NCBI GenBank assembly: GCA_039619475.1
Contig: CM077116.1
Coordinates: 249,993,440-250,057,439 of the forward strand
Source of the DNA: Icerya purchasi
Taxonomy: Eukaryota > Arthropoda > Insecta > Hemiptera > Monophlebidae
Reading direction: 5' to 3'
DNA: 64,000 nucleotides
Part shown: positions 24,880 to 36,700 of the stretch, piece after piece
Layout: each line of letters opens with the position of its first letter
How positions within the stretch are numbered: position 1 is the stretch's first letter
Made by a program: the position numbers and the translations under genes
Notes under the pieces: generated by a model
What the model was told of the DNA's origin: nothing
Databases searched by the model: none
Seen by the model: only the letters and a program-made list of their open reading frames with translations

Positions 24880-25925
24880 CGAAATATTGTCACATAAGAG
24901 AACACATTTATGGCATAATATCATTAATGCCTGTCAGTCTAATTGGGAACAGAGCGCCAGGATTTTAGTGGAAAATAAAAGATCAGAAACCATCCGTATA
25001 AATAAAGGAGTCAGACAAGGATGTGTACTATCACCGCTCCTACTTAATCTGTACGTAGATAGTATCTTTAAGCAATCGTTATGGAATCTCAGGGTTAGGA
25101 TTCGGATAAATGGAAAGTACATAAATGGCATCTGCTATGCAGACGACACCGTTTTTCTGGCAGACTCCTGTGAACAGTTACAAAAAATTATTGACAAAGT
25201 TAATAAAGCAGGTAAAAAATGTGGACTAGGGATAAATCAAACCGAAACAAAATTTATGGTAGTCAATCGCAAACAACATCGAAACACAACTATTCAGATT
25301 AATGGAAAAAACACAGAAGAAGTTAAACAATTTAAGTATTTAGGATGTTATATTACGGAGAAGCTTAATCCAGATACTGAAGTTGAAAGAAAATGCGGGC
25401 AGGCCAAAACAACATTCAAAAACTTAAAAAAATTATTAACGGACCAATCACTGAGTCTTCGCATAAGACAGAACTTCATAAAATGCTACATATATCCCAT
25501 TCTAATGTATAGGGTCGAAGCAATGACTTATACCGTAAGAACGCTTAAACATTTCGAGGCGTGCGAAATGTGGTTACATAAAAGAGCTCTGAAGATATCT
25601 TGGGTACAGAAAATGCCTAATGAAGGTTGTTAAAGAGAGCTAGAACGGAAAGGGAAATAATTGAAGAAATAAAAACAAGAAAAACCCTAGTTTATTTTGA
25701 TTATATTATACGAGGACAAAAATATGAACTATTACGTTTGATCATTCAAGGGAAAATAGAAAGGAAACGAGGAAGTGATCGAAGAAGGATATCATGGAAT
25801 GTCCGACAGTGGACTAAAAAAACCATCAATGGAACAACTGATGCGAGCAGCAAGAAGTCATAATATATGATCGTGTACGCGCAGAACACTGTGTACGACA
25901 CGCCGAAGAAAAAGAAAAATCTACA
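24880..25925 (+). mobile_element. LINE reverse transcriptase fragment, RTE-like
   Basis: A long plus-strand frame (24887-25633) carries GVRQGCVLSPLLLNLYVD, ICYADDTVFLADSCEQLQ with the intact YADD box, GLGINQTETKFMVV, FKYLGCYITEKLNPDTEVE, KCYIYPILMYRVEAMT and KRALKISWVQKMPNE. One frameshift at about 25630 leads into KRARTEREIIEEIKTRK and GKIERKRGSDRRR, the C-terminus typical of insect endonuclease/reverse transcriptases of RTE-like type. The fingers and endonuclease are missing. It is one of the least decayed reverse transcriptases here. Confidence 0.8.
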
Positions 25926-26410
25926 AGAAAAACAATGTAATATCCACTGTACGAATTACTTACATGTATCGTTTTTAATTGCGTATTTTATACCATCGAT
26001 AATTCACTTACAAGAACGTTATAAATTTGGATCTTGCGTATACAAACAAAATAAATCAATATTTAAAGTTCATTAACAACATTACGTTCACAAGCTGTAG
26101 ACTAAAAACTTTTGGTAATAGCCTAGACTTTTTTTCCACGTTTTCAAATTTTTATCGTTTCTAATTTCGTTTGGAATATTAGCACGATTAATTATATCAA
26201 AACTTCTTCTTCCGCATTATTTATTTTATTATTAACAACTCTAGTCCTTATACAATGTAATTAGAAAAAAACTAATTAATTTGATTGCATCCGTCAATAT
26301 TTGGACGCTCTAAATTTGACGATACTTAAGTTTTTGCTTTTATTAGATAAAGACTATATAAGCGGAAAATTACTGTCAACAATTTAATAGTGGTGTAATG
26401 TATCGAGCTA
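25926..26410. other. unassigned AT-rich DNA
   Basis: Sequence after the RTE-like fragment, with nothing recognised. Confidence 0.3.
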
Positions 26411-26466
26411 CTTAGAAACGCTGAGTTGTAAAAGTTACCAACGCAAGATTTGAATCAAAACGTATA
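26411..26466 (+). repeat. direct repeat, left copy
   Basis: Contains AGTTGTAAAAGTTACCAACG followed by CAAGATTTGAATCAAAACG. A closely similar copy in the same orientation lies at 27367-27422. Confidence 0.75.
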
Positions 26467-26529
26467 CTTACTTTACTGTCTATGTAGGGTATTCCTACAA
26501 TCTCTTCCTCCATGAAAAATAAAACTATA

Positions 26530-27360
26530 ATTTCTTATTATAAACGATTGTGTTGCTGCTGTTTATAGAGTTATAAACGGGGACTGGCCCCGGGGGAGCT
26601 GTCTGTTGTCATTGCTAATATTCTAACTAGTGTGACGACTGCTGTTACGATATTGAGACTGGAAATTGCGGTGGTGAACTTAAACAATAGTCTGCGATTG
26701 TTGAGACGACTTGATGTTTGTTTTGTCTGGACTAGTAAGATTGTGGTTGTGAATATTACGATCGTTACACTGTAGACTGCACAACTGTTTATAATGCTGC
26801 AAAGGCATATACTGAACCATATAATTTTTACATGAGAAGTCTACAGAAACAAATGATGCGATTGTTGAATGAGATTATTGGATAATTTCCGATGAAACTG
26901 TGCGAAGTACAAATGTTTTTTCTAAAAAATAGATTACAGTGAATGAAATATTGGATGCCGAGATAAGATAGCTTAAGTTTTGTACCTATATATACTGGAC
27001 AGTTTTGGCAAAATCATGTGAAACTGGTTTGCTGTGAATGATAAGACTGTGTGTGTTGATATTGTCTAGACTGTTGTGCCTGCTGGTGTTGGCTAGTAGG
27101 GATGTGAACTGTATTGTGCGCTAGATTGATGAGATTGCCTATCAGCTCTATGAACAAATTTCAGCACTAATCTATGCCCATAAGCCTAAAGTTGTAACAT
27201 ATCCAGGTATGCTAATTTGTCTTGGCGCTATCTCGGCAAAGCAGAATACTGTTGAATCTTCTGTACCTACAATGGACTGGAACTGAAATTGGAAGGAATG
27301 GTGACGGCTTTGAAAATTGCAACTGTAATTGTGGTCGCCAATTGTGACAGGGTACATACT
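26530..27360 (-). other. possible decayed Q/H/S-rich coding sequence
   Basis: The strand composition is skewed, rich in TGT, TTG and ACTG on the plus strand. On the minus strand this gives stretches rich in Gln, His, Asn and Ser, for example SQHQQAQQSRQYQHTQSY near 27050-27110 and FQSRHHSFQFQFQS near 27270-27320. Stops and frame changes interrupt it and no domain is recognisable. It lies between two direct repeats. It could be a remnant of a low-complexity protein, of a retroelement gag tail, or non-coding. Confidence 0.25.
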
Positions 27361-27366
27361 AAGTCA

Positions 27367-27422
27367 CTCAGAATCATTAAGTTGTAAAAGTAACCAACAC
27401 AAGATTTGAATCAAAACATGTA
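27367..27422 (+). repeat. direct repeat, right copy
   Basis: Partner of 26411-26466: AAGTTGTAAAAGTAACCAAC then CAAGATTTGAATCAAAACA, with a few substitutions. The two copies are about 956 bp apart. The sharing is too short to call a long terminal repeat. Confidence 0.75.
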
Positions 27423-28534
27423 TTGATAAGCGGTACAGCATTGAATTTTCCACGCATTATACCAACTATTGTGTAAGACTTGAACATGAAATATCAGACA
27501 TTGGAACGTGTTAGCACTGAATTCTAGAATACCATATGCTACTACATAAAACAGTTCTTCTTCCTGTAATTTACAAGTATGATATTTAAGATTATGTTAC
27601 TGTATAAGTTTAATTTGTTTTCTAAAGTAGATAAAAGAGCTACAATAAGGCGAATACCATCTGGTATGATTTTCGTCTTTAGTAGGTGTATTTTAACTTT
27701 GGTTAAGAGGGAATTCAAGGAGACCCTTGTTGCTTCTCTACCTGTAGAGAAGAAGGTCGTCATTTTGTAATAACCTCTTCCGTTATGTCACTTTTGGGCG
27801 GATAGATCAGTTCTATTGTAGTAGTAGCCGCTTTTTATTTTTATTTTTGTTCACTTTTCATATGGCAGCTTGAGGATGTGGAGATAGACTGTTCAGTGAA
27901 TAGTCACTGAGACTGTCTTCTCCCAGTATTCTCTTGAGTGTTTCATAGGGCACGAACTCATTTGAAATGTTTGATAGATGAGTTACCTGTTTGCCTTGTT
28001 TTCCTTTTTGAATTTTTAACATTTCATTTTCTTTCTACAATGTTTTCAAGGGCGTATGCCGTCTTTAGATAATGACAAAGAGATCTGCCGAGTCCGTTAT
28101 AACACAAATTAAAATTTAAAATCTAGAATTAAAATAAAAATATACACAATATTAAAATAAAATTGTAATTAAAAAAAAATTTACCTTGTGAATATAAAAC
28201 TGTTTCAGTGAACTTTACACAAGTTTTAAGCACTTAGGGGTACAGGTAGATAATATAGTGATAATAATGTTTTTTACTGAGAAATTACCAGCACTAAGAT
28301 GATGGCAAAATTTTGGTATAAGAGAGTGTTGATAAGACAACATTGTACAGCAATATGTCGAGTATAGTTAAGATAATGTTTATAACACAATACTGTACAA
28401 CTGGAAAGTTATTCCTATAATTTTTGAAAAATATTTTTCACTAATTTTTGTATTTTTTTTATTTATTTATTGATTGATTTTTTGCTAGTCACCAAACTGT
28501 TTTATAAACTTTACCTATAGGCTGCAGGTATAAA
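27423..28534. other. unassigned AT-rich DNA
   Basis: Nothing recognised. Open frames on both strands at 27542-27770 overlap each other and have no known domain. Confidence 0.3.
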
Positions 28535-28903
28535 TTTAGTATTTACAAAAAAGTTCTTATGAATACACAAAAGTCAGAAAAAAATCAAAAATTTAAAATA
28601 AATATTGATAATTTTTTAGGATGTTTTTAAATTAAAAAAAAAAAAAAAAAAAAGAAAAATTATGCTCCATATTTTTAGGTACTTCATTATTATTCTATGC
28701 AAAATTTTTTATTATGAGTATAATCAATAACATATGTAATTTTTATTAATGTTTATACAGTGTAATTCATTTATGTAAATTATTAATACATAAATCAAAA
28801 TTATAGAAATTATTAGTACTATGAATATTAGTGAAAAATGTATTGTCATTTATAAAATAAATATGCCAAGAAAATGTTCATCCACTTGGGCACGGCACTG
28901 GAG
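28535..28903 (-). repeat. second copy of the hAT-type MITE interior
   Basis: The reverse complement aligns along most of its length with 20329-20715. It includes a terminal CAGTGCCGTGCCCA (end at 28903) that matches the left terminus of the MITE, and long shared segments such as GAATTACACTGTATAAACAT. Past ~28535 the resemblance stops, before any recognisable second terminus. An A run at 28634-28652 distinguishes this copy. Confidence 0.75.
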
Positions 28904-29579
28904 CTTAGAGATACATCTCTTCTACCCTGAGTTTACCTGATGTGTCAATAACTTAACCCAGAGCAAGTTGAATTTTATTTACGGAGTCAACATGCAGAGT
29001 TGCTGATCTTTATTTATTAGTTACACCTTAGTATGTGGATTATAAATAATTTAGGGGAAAATAATTAACTGTTGCTGTCAGTTTTATTTTTTTTTGTCGT
29101 TTGATTCAGTTACCTAAAGTTGCTTGTTTATTTCAAAATATCATTCTAACACTAATCACCAGAAAAAAAAAATATTAATAATTAAATACTTTAGTACTGT
29201 TTTAGTATTAATCATATTCATTTTCAGCTCTTTTGGTGCGAATAATGCTTTACTTATATTTCAATTTAATTTGAATACAATAAAAAATTTGAATTTATTA
29301 ATTTTACATTTACTATTCACTTCAGTTCCTTTTTATTGCAAATGCAGTAATAATTTTAAACATTAATTTTACTTATATGTAGAAAACATTAACCCAATAT
29401 TTCAATTATAAAATTAACATTGTTTTCATGAATGTGCATAATGCCATATCAACTGCACTTCCATAAATGACAAAAGGTTAGACATTAGATTTGGAAGCGA
29501 TTTTAGATTTCAATTTTGTCTGGCGTTATCGGTTTTGTTGGGAGGTGTTTCGTAGGAAAACCAAGTGTAATATTAAGAT
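28904..29579 (+). promoter_or_regulatory. ATP5MG upstream region and 5' UTR (limits unknown)
   Basis: The AT-rich region upstream of the ATP5MG start. The last ~130 bp before the ATG are less AT-rich (for example GTCTGGCGTTATCGG and GGGAGGTGTTTCG) and are the likely 5' UTR and core promoter. No clear TATA box was found. The start has a favourable context, A at -3 and G at +4. Confidence 0.35.
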
Positions 29580-29619
29580 ATGGCTACTGCAGTTAAATGG
29601 ATCAGATTTCTAGTAGAAG
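29580..29619 (+). CDS. ATP5MG: ATP5MG exon 1
   Basis: Encodes MATAVKWIRFLVE plus the first base of the next codon. The donor is G|GTAAAT. The start is the first ATG after the putative 5' UTR and keeps the family length. No classical cleavable presequence is evident, as is usual for this subunit. Confidence 0.9.
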
Positions 29620-32600
29620 GTAAATCAATTTTTTTTTTATTTTGAAATGTAATGTTAAAATTTTTCGCTATAGCCTACGAGTCTTCATCTTAATTTATAA
29701 TTATTTATTCTAGAGTCTTTTAGAAGATCAAGAAAGAATCTTCCAACAATAATCAAGTACGCAAGAGCTGAGTTGGGCCCACCTAGACTTTCAGAACTCA
29801 GTGCTGTGAAAGAAGGATTTAGTAATGTTATATATTCAGCTAAATCAGGTGCTTTTAAGGAACTAAAACTCAGAGTAAGTTGTTATTATATACAATTGTT
29901 TTTTGTATTAAGCTATTTAAAAAAAAATGTTGAAACCTGTTTCAAATCAAACTACTTTGCTATATTTCACACTTATTTAAATTTTGCGAATTCAATTTCA
30001 AAAAAAAAAAAAAAAAAAAGGAAGTAAAAATGATAACATATTCGGTTGATTGTATAGAAGTGCTTCTGTGGCAAATATACAAATTTATCTAAAATTACTA
30101 CTACTTTTATATGAATCAAGTATTTTTAGATTAGAAAGAGAAAAACCATACAAGATAAATTGTATTTTATCTCTAGCTTGAAAGAAAATACAAAAATATA
30201 TTGTAATAATATAATGGTATTTTAAAATTAATACTATTTGGCCATCGCAGATAGCTGATCGAATTCACAATATACTACAGGAATATTTTCAATTTTTTCA
30301 TGTAATAAAATAAAATCATCTGAAATATTATTTTAAATATATTAGTTTTGAAAGAAATTGATTAGATTTAGTATAAAATAAATTTCAACAAATTATAGCA
30401 ATTTTTAATGTTAAATTTATTTAATTTGAAAAAAAAATACAGTCGAATTGAGAACCTCCTCTTTTTTTTGAAGTCAGTTAAAAAACACGATCTAAACGGG
30501 TGCACTTTTTTTTGTGAGTTACATTTATTATCGGGTGTAAAAAAATACCTCTCTTAAAATGAAAACTAAATTATCTACATCTATCGTTACTAAAATTGTA
30601 TGTAATACTTATCTCGACTAACATGTGATTATCATATTATTTTTGTTAATCTTTTTTCTTGTTTCAAATATTTATCCATACATTCGTTTTATTTGAAGTT
30701 TTGAATAGTCAAATAAAGCCGTAGGATTTATAAAAGGTATAATCATTTTTTTGTTTTTCAATTATTAACTTCGCGAGTTATCTGCAAACCTAGTGTAATT
30801 TTTTTCATTTATTAAATGTAATCCTGAAAAACACTTTTCTGCATTATGAAATTAAAGAAGAAAAAAAATTGTGCTAAATTAAGTTAAAATATCACCCGAA
30901 TAAAAGAACGATAAAAAATAATGAATTAAAAGCAATGGTTTCGCTTGGTTGTTAGATTAGTGTATGTATATAGGATAGGTTTTTTAAATGCGATTTGTGT
31001 CAAAAACGATCTGCATCGATTTGATATGCAACATGAAAGTAATTTGTTTCCACAGAACGACAATTGTCCGTCTAGGATGGATAATTGATGTAGCCACAAA
31101 GAATAAATTCGTTAAAACAGTTGCACAAACGTGAGCTACAGCTTCTGAAACTGATTTTGATTATATATATATATATATCGCTTTCAGTTATAACTTTCCG
31201 ATTATTTATAAAATAACGTAAAAAAGACTAATTTTATCAGAAATGTATAATTAGAAATTTGAAAAAGTTACATCAACATGTTTCAAATAAGTGGTTTTAT
31301 ATTTGTAGATCACCGTATGAATATGTCGATCAATTTTCTTAAATTTACAATTACCTATTTTTTTATAAATTTTGTGTTTTTATTGTTAATTTATATAATT
31401 TTATCGTGAAGAAGAAGAAAAACTTATTAGTACGTTGAATAGGTGATAACTACAATGAATGTATGAACTTTCTAGTATTCAGCGACAAATCGCAGTAGGT
31501 TTCGTCGGTGTAATTTCTTAACTGAAAGATACACTCGTATCCTTTGGTAATGTATCATTTGCATATCACTGCTCGATCGAATGAAGCAGAACAATGTAAA
31601 ATATCAGCGATCATGTTCCGCTGCTGATTCTCGGAAACTTCTGAAAAAGTTTAAATTGTGTAAATAATCGTTCTCGCAGATCGTTGGACGAAGATCGTAT
31701 AAAATTGAAATTACAAGTGCTCAGGGAAGATACAGTTTCGCTGTGACGCAGGATTTTTTTGAATTATTTTTAATTTGTAAAATATTTCTTCAAATAGTAA
31801 TAAATTGCGAGAGAAATATTGGAAAACTTTTCTCTTCGAAATTAAGCAACGTTTTGTAAAACACAACTACTAGAGTCATTCCAAAAGCAGTAAGCACATA
31901 CTGCATGAAATAAATCGGCGATACCTTTACTGCTGCGCGTACCACGGATTAGTAACCATGGAGGCACTTTTGAAGAATACATCTGTTTTCGAGCAACGTT
32001 TTTGATCGCGAAAGGTTTAAAGGCGTTTTAAAGTACTTGAGAAACTTAGTTTAGTGCATGGTGCATCTTGTATAGATGATTTGTCGGTTCGTCGATGGGT
32101 TAGAGCGTTCAAGGAAGGAAGATCGTCTATCGACGATGAGCCGTGCAGCGGTCAGCCTAAAGACAGTCTCATCAAACAACACATCGAGCGTATTAAACAG
32201 CTGTTAGATGAAGACAGAAGGTTCACGTTAGACTAAGGGAACCACGATCAATAGTGAGTCGTACTAAAAAACACTCAAGTTAAGAAAAGCAATCTGGAAT
32301 AAGCGAAGGTTGCTCGCACCGAAGGTGTTGCTGTTTCATGATAATGCAGGGGAGAAATTCAGAACGAACGAAGAGCTTAAAACCGAAGTTAACAAGTACT
32401 TAAAAAAACAGCCGTTTGACTTCTACCGTGCGGCAATTTTGAAACTAAAAAGGATCGATACCAGAAGTTTTTGAAATGGAAAGGTGATTATGTAGAAAAA
32501 TAGGTACACTCAAACTGTAAATAAAACTGTTTTTAAAAATATTTTGCGTTCATTTAAAAAGAACGGATATTACTTTTGGAACGACCCTTATATTTTGTCG

Positions 32601-33754
32601 AATTGTAGTTGAGGATAAAATGAATTTTTTTACTAAGCAGACCTTTTTTCCTCCCCCATCTCGGATAGTTGCAATGCACGCGACGTTTCAAAGCGTATAT
32701 AGATGTTTATATTTCATTATTAAATTTTAATAAAATATTTACAAAAATATCTATTTAATCTGTAAAAGTAAACGAAATCTTTATTGTACTTTTCGCGTAA
32801 TTAATTAAAATGGTTTAATTGAAAATGAGTTAGTTGGCGCTAAAAGTGAGTTAGATTAAATATCGATTATCTTTTTGAGATAAGTATGTATTGAAAGAAA
32901 GGTGGAAAACTCATTATGAAGGAAAAAGTAGTGAAGCTGGAAAATTATATTATGTAGAGCGATTTATAGTTGAACAAACATTTTTTATATGTTAACTGTA
33001 TGCGATGTGCAAATTTAGATCGCAACATGTACTACGATAAATTTAAAGCTTTTAACTTTAGCTGAAATTAATTACTTAAAATTTATGATAAATATTTAAA
33101 ACAATTCGTACACGAGTGCAAAAAGAATAACAGATAAAGAATTTCATTAGCTAAAATGTGTGGAACTTTATCTCCATGTTTTTATATTGGAGATTGTATG
33201 TCAAATTTTAGTGGTAAATCACAGGAGCATTACTCGTTAAACATATGACCGTAATATAAAATAAGCTAACTCACGGGTAAGATTAAACGGATTTCGTAAT
33301 TTAAAAAACAGCTAATAATATCACAAACAACGATTTTTTATTAAATATTAATGTCCATCGACATTTTTGGAGTTATCATAATCGTGGTGATTATTAAATT
33401 AAAACAAGTTAATACAACGGGCTGAAGAATCTAATGATAAACTTACGTAGATAAAATCGGTGTGAATTATTCTCAAGCATTATTCCGTTAGTATCAGATG
33501 TACCCCATTTAATGATTTTTTTATTTATAAAACTTGGTACAATATACTGGCTTCAGTATTATTTGAATATATTTATAAATTATAAATGTTTATTACGATT
33601 TTCAGAAAGTATACTATAAACGTTTGCTAAATTTTATTTCATTTTACAGGAAGCATTTTTAAATTCATTAGTTGCGTTGGAAGTGTTAATGTGGTTTTTT
33701 ATCGGTGAAATTATAGGTCGAAGAAGCATAATAGGATATAATATAAAATATTAA
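29580..33754 (+). CDS. ATP5MG: ATP synthase subunit g, mitochondrial (three exons)
   Basis: Coding exons 29580-29619, 29714-29874 and 33650-33754 join in frame (306 nt, 101 residues plus stop). Subunit g is a small single-span protein of the mitochondrial F1Fo ATP synthase membrane sector that helps the enzyme dimerise and shape cristae. The middle exon gives YARAELGPPRLSELSAV and SAKSGAFKELKLR, matching the family's Y-A-K-x-E-L-x-P-P and S-A-x-x-G-x-F-K-x-L pattern. The last exon gives EVLMWFFIGEIIGRRSIIGY, the family's transmembrane segment with its GEIIG glycine motif. Length is close to the human protein (103). Both introns are GT-AG; the second is 3.8 kb and holds a mariner relic. Nothing indicates a pseudogene. 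Confidence 0.95.
29714..29874 (+). CDS. ATP5MG: ATP5MG exon 2
   Basis: The acceptor TTATTCTAG precedes AGTCTTTT; with the G of exon 1 this forms GAG (Glu). It encodes residues 14-67: a basic stretch (SFRRSRKN), then the conserved YARAELGPP region and the segment ending KELKLR. The donor is AGA|GTAAGT in phase 0. Only 94 bp separate it from exon 1. Confidence 0.95.
30431..30482 (-). repeat. fragment of the ACCGACTTC-type repeat
   Basis: On the minus strand it reads AACTGACTTCAAAAAAAAGA then GGAGGTTCTCAATTCGACTG, nearly the same as the start of the element at 45453. Only this ~50-bp terminal piece is present in ATP5MG intron 2. Confidence 0.6.
31871..32590 (+). mobile_element. internally deleted mariner-like element
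   Basis: TA dinucleotides flank ends that are imperfect inverted repeats: GAGTCATTCCAAAAGCAG at the left, AGGGTCGTTCCAAAAGTAA reading inward from the right. Inside are transposase pieces in order. A helix-turn-helix segment (LSVRRWVRAFKEGRSSIDDE) is followed by SGQPKDS and DEDRRFTLD, then an isolated LLFHDNAG around the second catalytic position, and a C-terminal YQKFLKWKGDYVEK with stop at 32502-32504. At ~0.7 kb it has lost about half of a normal 1.3-kb mariner. It lies in ATP5MG intron 2 in the sense orientation. Confidence 0.8.
33650..33754 (+). CDS. ATP5MG: ATP5MG exon 3 (C-terminus)
   Basis: The acceptor ATTTTACAG precedes GAAGCA in phase 0. It encodes EAFLNSLVALEVLMWFFIGE, IIGRRSIIGY and NIKY before TAA at 33752-33754. 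This is the membrane-spanning C-terminal domain of subunit g and matches the vertebrate order of motifs almost residue by residue. Confidence 0.95.
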   Translation, partial: EAFLNSLVALEVLMWFFIGEIIGRRSIIGYNIKY

Positions 33755-36700
33755 TTAAATTTATAATTTAGTGGAAATAATGCATGTAATATTTTCAATG
33801 CATATTTGTTTACCATATAAGTGAATTTAAAAGAAATAATAAATATGTAGATATATTGTTTATTTATTTAGCACTTGGAATTTTTTTTTCGAAATGAACT
33901 AACATATTAGTATTTACGATTCATCTTTGTGTTTTGTGTCAATTTCGTTATTATTTGCTTTGAATAAGTATCCAGAAATATTTCGTTAAATATTTGAATT
34001 CGGAGTTTTTTTAATTTTTATTCAGCAGCGTCTAAATTTTGACTTTTACATAATCCTTATTGCACTAATTCTTTATTATTGTTCCGTTATTCGGATTATT
34101 ATTTCCTTCTTAAATTCATCGAATATTTACGATATTAATTTTAATTTTTTATTTCATAAATACGATTTTTTTTTTCGATTTTGTGATACATTTTATAAAT
34201 GATTATAATTAGCCTTAGTTAGCGAACAGTTTGTATTCCCAAAAGTTGTCACTAGACAACATCGTCTATTAGGCTACACTTTGTTCACTGGTTGACATGT
34301 TATTCTAAAAGTTTGTCTTTTTCTTGACATAGCTAATTGTAGTGTGGCCCAGTTTTGTAGATATTACAGAGGGTATAATTTAAATTTGGTGTCTGGATTT
34401 CTGTGTAATAGTAATATTGTTTTGATTATATAACGTGTTTGTTTTTATTGTATCTTTATTTAACGTATTTATCTTTGGCATAATATTTTTGTGGTTAAAT
34501 CATTTATTTCTACATCTGGCTTAAGTTATACATAATAACCTCTTTAATAATTGTTAAAAAAAAAAAAAAACAGTCTACTTTTTACAGCTATATTCAGAAT
34601 TTAGTTGTTTTTTTCACACCTATTAAATTAAATGTCCCAGTTTAATTAAAATATTTTCGGATAAAATTACTGAATTGTGTTTTATCGATTTATATTTTAA
34701 CACAATTTTTTTTTCACCGTTGATTGTTTTAACACATATTTTGCTTGAACATCGGCAAAGCGTAAAAATCAATATTCCGTGAAAGTAATCTAGACAACGT
34801 TATTGTTATGAAAATTAAACATTTCTAGTTTGCTTGGTGGGTTTACATATACATAGTTGGCTGAAAACACCGATTAAAGTGAACAGTTGTTTGTGTAGAA
34901 CATCTCAGTTTCTTTGTGGATTTTTTGTTTTTTTGTGTTTTCTCGAATAGTAATGATAGATGATTAGGTGCGAGTTACTTTCTTTTTAAAAATTTTATGG
35001 TTTACTTTGCCGGAAGGAATCATTTTTAAAGTTAGAAATTTAGATGTTCCAAACTGGAGAATTTTCTTTGAATGCGAATGTTTTTAAAATGATTTGAAAT
35101 CTTCAACTATAATACAAAGTGCGATGCACACAATTTTCCACGCTTTTTTCAACTTATAAACTTCGAAAGTTTCATGAAATAATCGAAATTTGGTTTCGTT
35201 ATCTCCAAATAGCGGATTCCCCCATCGATATGTAACACCCTACAAAATGTACATATATTTTACTTAAGCTTGAAGATTATGTATTATGGGTTCAAATTTG
35301 GAGCTGTAATGTCAGATGTATTTTTATTACATGTTTAAAATCACGGTTGCAGCCGTATTATGTTTGATCCTGCTAAATAGGCTCCAAGTGCCCTAATAGC
35401 GTTAGCAGTAAACACGGCGTATGGAAATCCTCACACACTTTTTTTTTTTTTTTAAATTGTTTGTTTTTTTATAACTTCTACGGCTGAACTATCACCCACA
35501 AAGATATAATTATTTTTGCCCTAAACTGAGGTATTATTTTTTATGAAGAAATCACTCATTTTTATATATTTGGTTGAACTTTTTAAGTGTTTTTTATGTC
35601 ATTTTTAATATTCTACATTATATTATATTCTCGCTGATTCTTTTTAACGATTTTTGACGCATAGGGTAATTATTTGTCTCAAAACCATACGTTGTTTTAA
35701 AAAGCGTTTGTACTGTAATTTATGTGCACAATTTCAGGCTTAATTTAGTTGATAAAATTTATTTTCTGACCCATATTATTAAAATTCCCGTATATTAGAT
35801 TAACGTAAGCCTATAAAATAAGTTGTCCAAATGAAACCATTAAGTCAGCAAAAAAAACGTACATATAAAAAGAACTAAGAGTTGCAACGGCAACATTAAT
35901 TCTGAAGTATGTACACAATGTGAAAACCATTTAGAAAAATAAATAACCTATTGTTATTTCTTCTCATCGCTACTCGTAGTAGATTGTGTGATAAAACTTA
36001 TACGACCTATACATTTGAATTTACGAAGAATTCCGTTCGTAAAGGGCTAAGCATTTAAGGTCGCTGTACCAGACAAATTAACACGACTACAACAAGAACA
36101 TGTATGAGCAGGTATTAATTTTTTAGTTCAATAGGATGGTTTTATGTGTGCCAGGTGTGCGCCTTATAAATCAAATCTTGGTCGGGTAATCATTTATTTT
36201 TCATATATTTTTCTATACAATACTATTAATATATGCATGGTGAGGTTTCTACAGATTATGTAAAACTTTGAAAGTTAAACTCAACTCGGCGGTGTAACAA
36301 TAGCATTTAATGTACTAGTCATATCGTTTTTATAATGTAATCACTGCCGTAATACAGATTATGAGCGACGAGTTATTGAAACGAATTACAAATGTAAAAG
36401 TTTCAGGCTTGTTTTACTGAATTCGTAAGTTCTGCTGTTTTAGATATTAGCGTTGCGCATTACTAAAGATGACCCGATATTTGTTTATAATTCGTTATTA
36501 TTCGTTTTTCCTTAAATATCAACGGTACGCATATTTCTAAGCGATGCAATTAGAATAATACATTATAACGCCTTTCGTAAAATCCAATACGCCTGCTTTG
36601 AAGAGGAAAAAACTTGTTTTCCAGTATATTCATATTTATAAAATCGGACTGAATTCGGTCGAAGGAAACAGAAAGCTGTTTAATATCTTTCGATTTTATT

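Noticed and set aside
26411..27422. Solo or paired LTRs of a retrovirus-like element
   Set aside because: The shared repeats are only ~56 bp. There is no TG...CA boundary, primer-binding site, target duplication or pol domain between them.
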